Source: Tetrapyrgos nigripes | Lineage: Eukaryota > Basidiomycota > Agaricomycetes > Agaricales > Campanellaceae | Assembly: GCA_013368315.1 (NCBI GenBank) | Contig: JAACJM010000106.1 | Coordinates: forward strand, 1 to 64,000 | Length of the DNA: 64,000 nucleotides | Reading direction: 5' to 3' | In this document: piece by piece, positions 1 through 10,919 of the stretch | Layout of the letters: every line of letters begins with the position of its first letter | How positions within the stretch are numbered: the stretch's first letter is position 1 | Program-made: the position numbers and the translations under genes | Notes under the pieces: model-generated | The model's input: the letters and a program-made list of their open reading frames with translations, nothing else | Told to the model about the DNA's origin: nothing | Database searches by the model: none

Positions 1-656
1 TGTCTGCAACAAGAAGGCCCCTCGACAATCGAGCCCCCGTCGATGCGTCAACCAGCATCGATCGACCAGCGTCCACGTCAAATTTGTTACTTCCAAAGCT
101 GACTACCGCTCACGGAAGCTTCTTATTTGACAGGAACTGCCAGTCGGGCAGTTTTCTTCAACATGCTTTCGCTCTTCAGTCCATACACCTCCGGCGCACT
201 TCTCGGCCGTCAATCCAAAGACGACATGGCTATCCTCCTCCCACGCCTCGAATCACAACATCAATCACTGAGTGATATCCGTCTAGTCTCAGAATTGTCC
301 TTACCTCCACGACCTTCTCTCCACGCGAAAAGAATGGATCAAGCCACAGTCATCTTTCAATTCTATTCGGCATCACAACGTGGAGTATCTATTGGCGCGG
401 AACGAGAATAGTCTAGTGTGTTCATCTTATTGCCTATTGTCCATGTCCGTCTCTATTCATTTTTACTGGAGGAGCCAAAGACAAAAATGCGGGAGAAGCG
501 GTGATCCTTAGCATATCCTTGAGCGCTTTCACGGAGGCTTGATCTTCACTGGTGGTGAGCCGTTCTTATTTTCCGACTTTCCATAGCTAGGCACGGACTT
601 GATGAAAATTTTTCGCGGTATTGCATCCTGAATGATCTGATCCCGCGTGGCTATCT
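1..656. other. No supported gene
   Basis: I see no convincing gene. An open frame at 127-411 (+) encodes 94 residues, starts at an ordinary ATG and has no recognisable domain. It could be the last exon of a gene entering from the left, but nothing supports that beyond the open frame. Confidence 0.3.
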
Positions 657-839
657 ATTGGATAGAGAGGATTTTCATGATGAACAAACTTTGCCACTGG
701 GCGGTGCAAACGAAGCTTTGTAGATGTGCGTTGATGATGATAGTGATGATATTGGATAGAGAAGGTTTTCATGAGGAACAAAGGTTGCTACTGAGCGGTG
801 CAAACGACAGTTTTGTGCGTTGATGACGATAGTGATGAT
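657..839. repeat. Two-copy tandem duplication, unit about 90-94 bp
   Basis: Two adjacent, diverged copies (657-750 and 751-839) start with ATTGGATAGAGA and end with GATAGTGATGAT. They share TTTTCATGA and GCGGTGCAAACGA at matching places. No coding role is visible. The sequence from 840 to 1382 holds nothing I can name. Confidence 0.75.
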
Positions 840-1382
840 ATCATGTCAGTTGATATGTTAGTCTTCTGGATAGAATTAGTGTGTTTTTCGAAGGTTTATA
901 CTTTGTCAAACTCGCTTTTTTGGAAGCAAAAAATATCGCAGATTTGTGTTCTAGTAGTGACATACATTTTTAGGGAAACAAGCTTTAGAGCCCGTGCCTT
1001 TGCCACGGTGCGAGCGATACAGCTGGGTTCACAGCTCGTCGGGCGCCAGCCAAGCGCACCTCCCATGCACTATTTTCATGCTGGCGCTGTCGTGTCGACT
1101 TACATAGAAACCTGACAAGTACCATGTAATCTTTATCAGATTATTATTGGAAATTTATTCCACATTTCTCCCCTTTTCCACTTTCCAGTCTCAGGAAACT
1201 GTCATGAAGTGCATGCCATGGTATGTGCTTATATATACTGGTCCAATATTCCAGCCAAGCTGGACATATCACCCTTTTGGCATAGTGGTTAGTGGTACTG
1301 GCCTAATCATAACAGAAACATTCAATATCCTCACAAATCTGTAGTACTTTTCAGAGAAACTCCTATTTTGCCTACAGCAAAG

Positions 1383-1508
1383 AGCATCATGGAATTGGGA
1401 CGAACATTGCCATGCAGTTGCCATTGGGGTGCCATGTTATGGAGTACAATGGCAAGCATATACCATCAATGGCATGGTTTACCATGTTTGTCCCAGTTCC
1501 ATGATGCT
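1383..1508. mobile_element. Small inverted-repeat (MITE-like) element
   Basis: The left end (AGCATCATGGAATTGGGAC, from 1383) matches the reverse complement of the right end (ending at 1508) over about 27 bp with few mismatches. The middle is rich in TGCCAT/ATGGCA. Its size of about 126 bp and lack of coding capacity fit a miniature inverted-repeat element or a foldback. I could not assign target-site duplications. Confidence 0.55.
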
Positions 1509-1754
1509 GAGTAGGTTCCACATTTACTGAGCCATATTGCACCTTTGTAGGTGCCTACAATTCAAAACACATATGTCAAAAAGCCACCTTCCATTTTGCT
1601 GTCATGACGTCTATATTTGGTACTATTTATTTCTTCTTATCTCTGTATCCTTGGATCTTTATACCATATGACTCTTGTTCCACATGCTACACACTGAACC
1701 TTTCATTTCTCTGATACAGCTTCGATACAGCTTCTTGACAGCTTCCTTTACAGC

Positions 1755-2382
1755 TGTTAAGTCCAGGTGGATCCTAGTACTAGGCAGAGGTCTATGGGAA
1801 AGAATGGAACGATAATAGATCTGGGTGGAACCAGACAGGAAGAGGATAGACTGAAAGAGGAAGGATCCAGTCGGAAAGACCAGGAAGTCAAGACAGAAGG
1901 TTAATGGCACTATTGGTACCACCTCGCTAGTTGTCTAATTGGAATTGATCAGAAAAGATAGGAGATCAGCTAAATCAATTTTAGACTTAAGCTATCTACT
2001 ACAAAGTTGCTAGCTTAAGTACTATAATGGAAGTATACGGAATGAGATAGGGAATTATTGGAAATGAATATGGAAACTACTGGAAAAGGTAAAGACAAAG
2101 GGAAACGCTCAATTTGCTATCATCGCGTGGAAACCCTTTGGAAAGAAAAGGAAGGGGAGCACAAGGTGCTATGAGATATGAAACGGAAATGAAACAAGTA
2201 TGAATGTGAGCTGTCCAGTTAGTATCTGATATGAGTCAGATAGGATCCGATGGGAAATGTAAACTAAATGGATTTGTGGCAACTCGGAAATGAATTGGAA
2301 ATGAAATGGAATGAAAGGGGAGAGTCGGAAAGGAGTTGGAGGCGATTGGAAGGAGTCATGGAAAGGCATAGGCTTTACAGTA
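1755..2382 (-). repeat. 3' LTR of the Gypsy element at 1.8-6.7 kb
   Basis: It begins (plus strand) TGTTAAGTCC and ends near TTACAGTA. It shares with 6039-6673 the opening block and the stretch around 1975-2020 containing CTTAAGCTATCTACTAC and GCTAGCTTAAGTACTA. The two LTRs have diverged considerably elsewhere, so the insertion is not recent. Both LTRs are rich in GGAAATG-type runs. Confidence 0.75.
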
Positions 2383-2667
2383 TCCCCCTCTTAGGCCTCG
2401 AGCCCTCGAGAGGTATGGAAAGGAAGAGGGTCCATAAGGAATTGAAGTTATGGAACAATAGAAGTAAAAAAAATAGAAAAAAGGGTTGACCCCAGAATGG
2501 AACAATAAGAAATGGAAAGTAATCGGAATGATCGGGAAGTTGTTGGGTTACCGGATTTGGAAACGGATGGGTTGAAATGCATAAACAAATGTAAATGGTC
2601 TGTGTGCAGTTTTGGGTCCTACAAATATGGATAGGGTCGGAAATGTCTGGACAGTAACTTCATCACA

Positions 2668-3738
2668 ATGATGTCTTCTTCTACCAGTCCCACTACCACC
2701 AGCCCTGCTACTCCCTCAACATTCCAATTCTTGGTTCCCCCTGCTCCTCATGTTCCTATTGATGTTTCCACTCAGCTCCACGAATTCCTGCAAGAGTGGG
2801 AAGATAACAACCCTAAACCCCAAATCCCTCTGGAACCTGTCATTCCTGTCAATAAACCGCGTGTCAGTAGCTGGGTGGAAAAGGTCGCAATTGACAAGGA
2901 AAATGATGCTGGTAAGTACTTCTGAGAGGAGTGGAATCTTCCGGGTTGTAACAGAAAATTCTTATCTAGCCATGGATGAATATATCGCGTTACACAAGGC
3001 ATTTGCGAAGGCAAACACGGTGATAGAGGATTGGGAGGATGATCAGAAGATAGCAGAAACTGAGGAGAAGGTGAAGTTGGAAGCGGAAGAGGCTCTGGCG
3101 CTGCAGAAATGGATGGAGGAGACGGGGAAATATGAGGCGTGGAAGAAGTCAACGGTGGGTCTGAACAGGAATGCGGAGAGGCAAAGGTCTGGTGGAGAAG
3201 AAGAGGGAAACGTGGCGGGGCCATTGGAAAAGGTGAGAGGAAAACAGCCAGCAGGACTGGAGCCGGCAAGCCCACGTGCATCTCAGAGAAGAAGGGTCGA
3301 CGAGGATAGTGGAACAAGTCGGAGAATGATGTCGATGAAGGGGATGCGTTTGAGGATCTGTGTGATTGGTGCAGAAGGCATGGAATTCCGTGCATTTCCA
3401 ATGGCCATGGGAAGACAGCTTGCAAGGGTTGTGCTGATGCTAAGAGCGGGTGCAGTTTTACCAGTCGGGCCGAGCTATTTCCCGACACCTCCCTCCTTAT
3501 TCTGATCCAACTTGCACAACTAAATCGCCTGGTCAGGATTGGAGACACCATGGACGCGATCGCGAAGCATTTTAAGATCGACGTCAAGGAAGTGGCAGCG
3601 GACACGTGGAGTGCCAATGAGGAGAGGTTGATGTCTATTGGGGATCCGTCGGGAAAGGCGAAGGGGAAGGGAAAGGCTAAGGAATCGGCTGGAGCAAAGA
3701 GTCGGAAGCCGAAGTCCAAGGCTACTGTGGAGGACTAG
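2668..3738 (+). pseudogene. Antisense accessory gene of the Gypsy element, Zn2Cys6-like cysteine cluster, frameshifted
   Basis: Exon 1 (2668-2911) is Ser/Thr/Pro-rich at its start. A canonical 58-bp intron (2912-2969, GTAAGT...TAG) joins it in frame to exon 2, which begins A-M-D-E-Y. Exon 2 encodes an acidic, Lys/Glu-rich, helix-prone segment. The frame then shifts by one base near 3310. The shifted frame carries C-x2-C-x6-C-x9-C-x2-C-x6-C (TGT at 3361 onward), the spacing of fungal Zn(II)2Cys6 binuclear clusters, followed by a basic tail with repeated GKGKGKAK-type sequence, stopping at 3736-3738. The spacing suggests zinc and perhaps DNA binding; function is inferred only. The gene runs toward the 3' end of pol and both frames end in the same CTAG. 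The frameshift makes this copy doubtful as a working gene, unless it is a sequencing error. No TATA box is evident in 2393-2667. Confidence 0.75.
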
Positions 3739-6030
3739 GAATGGGTCAGGGAAGCACGGACATGGACTTGTAAAATATTGTACATAGATCTTGCATGTAA
3801 TGGATACTCGACCAGACCCGGATGGGCAAAAACTTTCTTGGACATGTTTGAATTGTGAATGAGATCGGAACTGAAAGGAAGTATGAATCGAGTGCATGTA
3901 ATGCGATCGTAAAATGGAAATGAGTTGGAAAACCTCAGAAAGGACTTGTAAATGGTAAAAACAGATGAGACAGAGATGGAGAAAGTGGAAAGCGCTCGGA
4001 AAAGATTATAATGGAAATGGACTGGGTTTGTCAGATTCTTCTTGTGAAAGTCTTCAATAGCTTCATTGGCAGTAAGCTCATCCGTTGGAATCCATGAGAA
4101 TTCCTCGTCAGTGCCCTCGTAACCAGACCACTGTACCATGTATAAGAGAGGACATTTCCAGCGGCGCCAATTGATTTTTGAGTCTAAGATTTCAGTGATT
4201 TCGTATTGGAGTTCACCTTCAATCTTGACCGGGGCCAGTGGATCTGGGTGTTGATTCAGAATGGTGTTGGGAACAGTGGGTTCAAGTTGGGACACATGGA
4301 AGACGGGATGGATAGCCCAGAGATAGTCAGGAAGCTTTAGAGTATATGACAGAGAACTAGGACAAGTGATGACTTTGAAAGGACCTAGGAACTTTTTGGA
4401 AAACTTCGGAGTAGGCTGGGTAGTCTTAATATGTTTGGCTGATACAAAGACTTCAGAACTGATAGGGATATCTGGTAAATCCAGATGACATTTGTCAGCT
4501 TGAACCTTGTAACGTTACTGAGCTTCCCGGATCTCATCCCGGAGGAAAGTATGAAGTTCCTCAAGATTGACAATGAAATGCCGGGTGCGCTCGGAAGCGA
4601 GGTTGTAGTCTGGATGAACTGTGAGGTTTGGATGGAAACCCTTGTTTGCAAAGAAAGGGGTGATTCTGGTGGAAGTGTTCAGAGCATTGTTGTAAGTGAA
4701 CTTGGCAATGGGAAGTAGGGAAGACCAGTTGTCCTATTGGTAGGAACAATAGATCTGGATGTACTGTTCGAGTGTTTGGTTGGTATACTCGGTTTGTCCA
4801 TCGGCTTCCGGGTGATAACCCGAAGTAAAATGAAGTTCCATGTCTAAGGCTTTGCCTAAGGACCGGAAGAAGTGGGAAATGAATTTGGTTTAGAGAAGAC
4901 ATGGAGAACAAAGAGTTCTGCAAGTTGTTCTGAGGTGATAGTTTCAGGGGTAAGAATGAAAATTCCCTGTTTGGATGCTCGGTCCACAATTACCAGGATT
5001 GCTGTGTATCCGTTGGAATCCAGTAATTGCTCAATAAAATCCATGGAAATAGAATCCCAGGGACGGACCAGAACTGGAAGGGGTTTGAGCAGACTGTAGG
5101 GGCGATGTCGTCGAGGCTTGTTGCGACCACAAACCGTGCAGGAAGACATATAGTCCCAGATGAATTCCTGGATCTTTGGCCAAGTGTAATGCTGTTGGAT
5201 AAGATCTAGAGTCCGGTTCTGTCTGAAGTGTCCTGCGAGTGGATGGTTGTGGTGCTGACACAATACTTGAAGTCGGAGGTTGGATCCCGCAGGAACAAAT
5301 ATCCTTTCGTCTAAGTGTAGAAGTCCTGAGTCATCGAGTTTCCATCAGGCTGCATCCGGATCCTGAGCAAGCTTAAGACCAGCTTGTGATTCCAGATCAG
5401 AAGCATAGGATTCCTGAATAGTGGAATGGAGTTGCTCAATATCCATGATAACTGATGCATGGAGCGTAGGACCTTCCAGGAAGGAAGCTCGGAGCGACTC
5501 GGAAAGTTGTTTGTGAGTAAAAACTGGACGGAAATTCTGCGGATTGATCGTGGCGTAGCCACTATCCCCCTCTTTCAGGTAGACGTCCCACCATCTAGTA
5601 AGAGAATCCAGTTTGGCACCCAATTTACCCGGTCGGAACCGAATAATGAGATTGAATCCGGAAAGGTACTCGGACCACTGTACTTGTTGTCGAGTAAGGA
5701 TTTTGGTGGTTGAAAAATATTCCAAATTCTTGTGGTCTGTGATGACGTCAATAGGGGATCTGGAGCCTTCCAGGTAATGCTGCCAAATATGGAATGCTTC
5801 AAAGATTGCGAGCAATTCCTTATCGTGGACGTTGTAATTGAGTTCGGCAGTGTGGAGAGTGTGGGAATGGAATGCGATGGGATGGATTTCACTGGAATCA
5901 TACTGGAGGGACAGGATAGCTGCAATAGCATAGTCAGAAGCATCAGTTTGATGATGATCTGCTGGTTTGGTACCCAATGACCAAGGACCAGAGCGGAAGT
6001 GAAAGCGTGCTTAAGGTATTCAAAGGATTG
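3735..6030 (-). pseudogene. Gypsy pol remnant: RNase H, integrase, chromodomain
   Basis: Read leftward, the RNase H-like region (about 6030-5345) has TDASDYAIAAILS-type sequence, partly in a second frame, and ITDHKNLEYFSTTK. The integrase (about 5263-4800) opens with an H-H-C-C finger (...HPLAGHF..., C-T-V-C) and a core containing SMDFIEQL. A chromodomain follows at about 4210-4030 (YMVQWSGYEGTDEE, then FSWIP). Several frameshifts and stops separate these pieces, so no intact polyprotein can be made. RT is absent. After the chromodomain the frame stays open to 3735, but that tail shows no domain and may be untranslated sequence. The family needs all these parts for reverse transcription and integration, so this copy is non-autonomous. 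Confidence 0.85.
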
Positions 6031-6038
6031 TTGGCATG

Positions 6039-6673
6039 TGTTAAGTCCGGGCGGATCCTAGCGTTAGGAAACACGTCGGACCCGAGCGGAAGTCTTATTG
6101 GAGTTTTAGGAAAGGATGAAGACGGACCCGGGCGGAACCGGTAGTCTCTGAGAATGAAGTATAGGGAAGACACGGAATGGAATCTGTTAGGATGGTACTT
6201 TGTTGTCTGAAGTCGAATAAAGTTAAGAGACCAGCTAATTCGATTTTAGACTTAAGCTATCTACTACAAAGTTGCTAGCTTAAGTACTACTTCGGAAACT
6301 ATCGGAATGAATAGGAGTAAGATAGGAATGGTTTGGAAATGAAGGAAAAGCACATGGTGCTATTGGAGATGGATGGAGCACTGCGGAACGAAGTGGAAAC
6401 AAAGTGGAAACAAAGTGGAACAGATTGGAGATGAAGTGGAGTAGCTTTGGAGATTAGATACGAGCTATCCGGTAGTTATCCAAAATGAATCACGAGTTCC
6501 CGGATGGGATCCGTGTGTGGAGATTAATAGTGGAGCTCGGATATGAAATCGGAAATGAATGATCGGAAAGTGTTCGGGATGGAAGGGAATGAAGTTCGAA
6601 ATAAAAGGAAAAGAAGTTCGGAAAAGAATCGGATACGATCGGAAAGATATACGGAAGCATAGATATTACAGCA
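6039..6673 (-). repeat. 5' LTR of the Gypsy element at 1.8-6.7 kb
   Basis: It begins (plus strand) TGTTAAGTCCGGGCGGATCC and ends near TTACAGCA. It is related to 1755-2382 in the first 80 bp or so and around 6233-6285. The immediate junction to RNase H sequence on its left shows that an internal deletion removed the primer binding site, gag, protease and RT. Confidence 0.75.
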
Positions 6674-6739
6674 TGCTGAAGTCCATTTCCACTGGATAGC
6701 TTTTCAGGTGAGACAGGTGAGGGGTACGACGATGTCGGA

Positions 6740-6960
6740 ATAATAACTGTCAATCAATCTTCTATTCTTATGATCCTATGTTTCTCCTATGTTTCCCCTG
6801 TTTCTCCAATCTTAATCCTATCTTTCCCCTATCAGCACCTTTTATATCTTTGTATTTATGTTTGTTGATCTATGCCTATAATACGGAATTTTTTTGTTTA
6901 CTCACTGTTCTTCTATATAAGCCACTGTTGCAGGGCTCTGTGCCCTACCCGTTGAATTTT
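6740..6960 (+). repeat. LTR fragment with TATA box, same family as the LTR at 34.7-35.2 kb
   Basis: The block ACTGTCAATCAATCTT, the CCTATGTTTCTCCTAT-type pyrimidine run, and TTCTATATAAGCCACT (TATATAA near 6914) recur as the reverse complement at about 34.88-35.01 kb. This piece is therefore an LTR in plus orientation, truncated at its left end by the neighbouring Gypsy LTR. The stretch 6960-7930 is pyrimidine-rich and probably holds the rest of the LTR and the leader. I see no protein domain there. Confidence 0.6.
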
Positions 6961-7930
6961 CACTTTTATTCTGTTCTACTTTTACTCAATGATTTCCATC
7001 CTTTTCCCTCTCTTCTTGCAAATATCTTTTCATCCCCTTTTTCATCTGTGAATCCTCATACCTACATTGTCATTGTCCTTCTCTTTCCCCATCTGGCTAG
7101 GCTCTCTATTGATGTCTGCTTTAATTCCTCTCTTGTCTGTCTCGTCCTTCACACTGACGCCTTGAGCAAGTGTCGAGGGTTACAGGGTTCCCCTATTGTG
7201 TGTTGTATGTTGTCTGGCAATGTACCATCAAGGGAGGGAAAGGAGTGGATTAGATACAAGGCTAAACCATCTTATTCTCAAAACAGCCATTTTGATCAGC
7301 GTTCCAGACTTTACACCATTGACTTCTTTTAACTGATCTTTTTCTGCATTGCCACTTTTTAGTGTCATTGTCACTTTAATCATTTCTACTTATATATTTA
7401 TAGACTTCATCAGTCATTCCCCTCCATCCTTATGGTTCCTTAAAAATTTTCAACTCCTTATGGTTTTATTTCCCTTTACTTACTCGGCACTGGGAAATGG
7501 TATATAGTATCATAGTCTACTACAATGAACATCTCTCTTTCTGCCCAAAAACCTATATGAGCCTGAGCCTAAAGCAGCTTTGAGCCCAAGTCCTGATACT
7601 GTGCCTTCCTCCATTACAATGTACTTGAGCCTTGATCCCCGAGCTATAAGACGAGCTTTCACCTGACTTCCTTCCTATTGCGTACACACAGTTTTCGTAA
7701 GTAGCCTATATGTGTTGCTCATGTGTCCACATATTCCCTTCTTCTCTTAAACTCTTACTGACACCTGACCTCTCTTGTTCTTTGTCCCCAATTGGACAAG
7801 CATTTCCCCTATATTTGGTGACCACTGCAGGGGATAGGTATTCCGTGGTTTGGTTCTTCTTATTCCCCTCTTTCACGCTCTATCTCCTTCCTTCAAAAAC
7901 TAGTCTTCTCTGTGCCTTGCTGCTCCTATC

Positions 7931-8846
7931 ATGGGAACTAACAGACAAGATAATTTCAATCTCAGTGACAATAACGAACATACCTCTACTGCTCCTACCA
8001 GTCAGCCCAATACTGGTCATATGGGTCAGTTTATCCCCCCCCTCTATGGCCCAAACTGGCTTTTGCTCTGCTGTCCCCAAGTCTTGATCAGCTACTTCTA
8101 TTGACCCTGCTTCTGGAATGTCCTCTATACCTTCTTACGTTCTTGTTCTGATGCCCTTGCCTGGTAGTGCTGATGCTCCATCTTTTGACGGAACAGAAGT
8201 GACTACTTTTGTTGAATATCTTGAACAGCTAGCTAGGAACACTGGTCTCCTCAATCTTGGTGACCTCATCCCTTATGCCTTGCAGTACTTGACTCTCAAA
8301 GTCAGAGATGCTATCTGATACGAGGATCCTTTTGTAAAAGGAAATGATGAGTATACTTGGGAATCAGCTAAGCAGACCCTTCTCTCCATCTACTCTGAGT
8401 ATGATGCCAAGCTGAAAGTTACTCACCAAGACCTTCTTGACTTTTGCAGACATCAAAATGAACATGGTACTATCAAGTTGTTGAAAGACATAGACAGGTA
8501 TCATATTACATATCAAAAATTTGCTAACGGTTTGGTGGTAGATGACATTATTACCAAGAAACAAAGGAATTACTACTTTATAGCAGGTCTTCCTAAAAGC
8601 GTCAAGGACTGGTTTATTCCCTCACTACCAGACACTGCTCCAAATGTCCTCGAAACAGTGAGTCTTCTAAAAACCAGATTTGGTACTAACAATCTCTACT
8701 CAACTCCATGGGCCTCATCAAGCCAGACTTACAAGAACCAAGTTCGCCTTGACTTGGAGGGTAACTGTATCGATCCATCTAACTCTCCAGTGATATGGCA
8801 TACAAAATTCACATATAAAAACATTAATTGGCAGTTAGAAAGCTGA
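7931..8846 (+). pseudogene. Gypsy gag remnant
   Basis: A start at 7931 (MGTNRQDNFN...) gives a polar N-terminus. After a frame change the frame from 8118 reads PGSADAPSFDGTEVTTFVEY, typical of the fungal retrotransposon gag opening (small residues, then FDG/FxG and a long helical capsid-like domain). A TGA at about 8315 interrupts where arginine would fit (RDAI-stop-YED, probably CGA to TGA). Capsid-like sequence then continues in a second frame (about 8340-8846: KQRNYYFIAGLPKSVKDWF). No zinc knuckle or pol follows, because the sequence changes to an unrelated repeat at about 8850. It belongs with the LTR fragment to its left. Confidence 0.65.
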
Positions 8847-8865
8847 TTCACCACTTCAATTGGTA

Positions 8866-9620
8866 TATAAAGGACTAGAGTGAGTCCTGAACTGCTAGTT
8901 AAAGCGCTAGTGGACTAAGTGTATATGCCAGTACAATAAAACTAAGTACTTATGAATAGGATCCAGTGCGATTCAAGGGAAAGTGAAGCCTCTATTCATG
9001 GGTGAGGAACACGTAGGCTATACGACCCAGACTCTAGCGCTAAACGATCACTGGTTTAGAAATGGCACCATAATCAGAGAAATTGGAGGAAAGCCCTAGT
9101 AACTGACTATGTCCAAACTAGCAGTATAACAAGCGATACCTTGTGTGTAAGCAAAACAGAAGGAACAGTCTTTTGAAAGGCAGTAAGGATAGAAAAGTAG
9201 GACAAAGTATATATGTACCAGTTCCTAGAAAGCTCAGCTTTCACATGGTACTAAAGGGATGGACTAGCAGTGAAGGAATAAAGCCCATAGTTCATTACTG
9301 CCAGTACGCGATCTAAGGAATGAGTCATAACGAGAGAGCCCCAAAAGGGTAAAGATATTTCCGAATGCAGCAGTAAGATTGGCAAGATGTGTGCCTGATG
9401 ACTGAGGTGTTCTCATTGGTACAAGTAGGACCTTATAGAGAGCAGGACTTATCTATAAGAACTAACTGGTGGTATACTAGAAACAAAGTCTATAAACACC
9501 AGAAAAACATAAGAGGAGGAATAAGCAAGGACTACGCAAACCTATAATGACTGATTGGCAGTAAAGGAATGTGAGTCATATGAGTGGAGCCCAGCATGGA
9601 TGGTGGAGCTATCTGAGTCA
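8866..9620. repeat. Dispersed repeat, copy A
   Basis: This non-coding block is a diverged direct copy of 10010-10880. Shared anchors are GGACTAG(A/G)GTGAG(T/C)CCTGAACTGCTAGTTAA near the start, AGTACAATAA, AAAAGTAGGACAAAGTATAT in the middle, and GGAGGAATAAG near the end. Two direct copies about 1.1 kb apart could be the LTRs of a small non-autonomous element or a simple duplication. No polymerase domain lies between them. Confidence 0.55.
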
Positions 9621-10009
9621 GAATCAGCTGATGCTGTAAATCTTTTCCAAAAGTAATGGAAATTTTCCCTGAACATGCTTTGCAAAAGCTGTGGTCAACC
9701 AGTGAAGGGCCTTTAAGCAGCCCAGGGCAGGGTTTTTGGCCAGTGGGTGACCCTAAGCGAGGCTGCTGATGGTTGGCATCGCTTCGCTTAGACAGATTTT
9801 TATTTTCACTTCTTTTGGAAGACTGGCAGTACAAATGTACTGCATTTGCAAAAGTTATCGATAAGAGCTATATACAGTATGAAATACATGGGTTTTGCAA
9901 AAGTCCAACATGATACGATAGTCCACAGCAGTTCATAGCGACAATGACAGCAAGATGGGCACAGTGATATGCCATACAAAATCGCCGTATACACACTTCG
10001 ATTTTGGTC
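9621..10009. other. Spacer with four copies of the TTTGCAAAAG-type motif
   Basis: The 390-bp spacer between repeat copies A and B contains TTTTCCAAAAG (about 9652), CTTTGCAAAAG (about 9689), ATTTGCAAAAG (about 9846) and TTTTGCAAAAG (about 9894). Part of it resembles 50345-50420. No gene is visible. Confidence 0.5.
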
Positions 10010-10880
10010 CAGGGAATAAGAGGACTAGGGTGAGCCCTGAACTGCTAGTTAATACCTAGCAGAACTAGAAAACAACAGTACAATAATATTAAGTGCTTAT
10101 GGATAGAGAAACAACTCATTCTAAGTACTATGATAGATATGTATGAGTTGGAGTTATGATAGCAGACCCACCAAATAATAAAGATAGCCTACAAAGGCTT
10201 TTGAATCCTATTATAACAACTAGTACTGCTAGCATGATCCAAAGGGACAGTGAAGTGTGAGGTAGCCCCTATTCGCAGGCATAGGAACGTGTAAGCAGCA
10301 CAATCCTCAGCTGAAAGGTCGATCAGAGAAGACAGCACTAAGATCGGACATGTGGACAAGCATGCTAGGTCTAGATCTATGTATTTTAAGTATCTGTAAA
10401 AGGTATATGTAGACAAAAGTAGGACAAAGTATATATGTACAGGATCCCAGAGAGTTCAGCTATCCATTGGTACAGAGGGGATAGTGAACGGACGTCTCTA
10501 CACAGAGATATAAGGGACAAAAGTGCTAAGTCACAGTACATCTGAACGATCGGAATACAACCCAAACGGGTAACGTTATTTCCAGATAAGGATAAATCTG
10601 TCAGTAATCGTCTAGCTAGGCGTTGAAAGCATTGAAGGAGGAATAAGTATGTAAACAGGACTGCAGAAGAGCTGGACTCGTATGTAGGACTCAGTAGCAG
10701 ACTGTTGGCAATACATAGAACGTGAATAAAGCAAGATTGGAGAAAAGGGAAAAGGAAAACTGAATAGAATAAAGAAACTACGAGAAAACCCTATGCCCCT
10801 AGTGTAAGGACGCATATGAGGGACCTAGTGGTCATAAGTGGAGCGTTCTGAGTCAGAGATGCGATGCTCACTAACCAGGA
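10010..10880. repeat. Dispersed repeat, copy B
   Basis: Diverged direct copy of 8866-9620 with the same order of anchors. It has no open frame of substance. It is followed after about 40 bp by the LTR-like block at 10920. Confidence 0.55.
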
Positions 10881-10919
10881 CAGTACATGAAAACACCAGA
10901 TGGCTTACAAAGAGGACTG

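Larger units (their letters stand above)
1755..6673 (-). mobile_element. Gypsy LTR retrotransposon (chromovirus), internally deleted, with an antisense gene
   Basis: The element lies between two related LTRs (1755-2382 and 6039-6673). It is oriented on the minus strand, because pol runs leftward and a polypurine tract (minus strand AAGAGGGGGA, near 2383-2393) abuts the left LTR. Internal order on the minus strand is right LTR, RNase H, integrase, chromodomain, then the left LTR. Gag, protease and RT are missing: the RNase H reading frame begins right beside the right LTR. A separate spliced gene on the plus strand (2668-3738) fills the space between the chromodomain and the left LTR. No target-site duplication was found at the outer ends. 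Confidence 0.85.

Noticed and set aside
798..1115. A 105-residue plus frame
   Set aside because: It begins within the tandem duplication, has no domain, and its composition is not coding-like.
2772..3719. A 315-residue minus frame
   Set aside because: It is antisense to the Zn2Cys6-like gene, which has a proper intron and motif; no domain in the minus frame.
6778..7332. A 184-residue plus frame with hydrophobic stretches
   Set aside because: It lies in a pyrimidine-rich LTR/leader region with a TATA box; hydrophobicity follows from composition.
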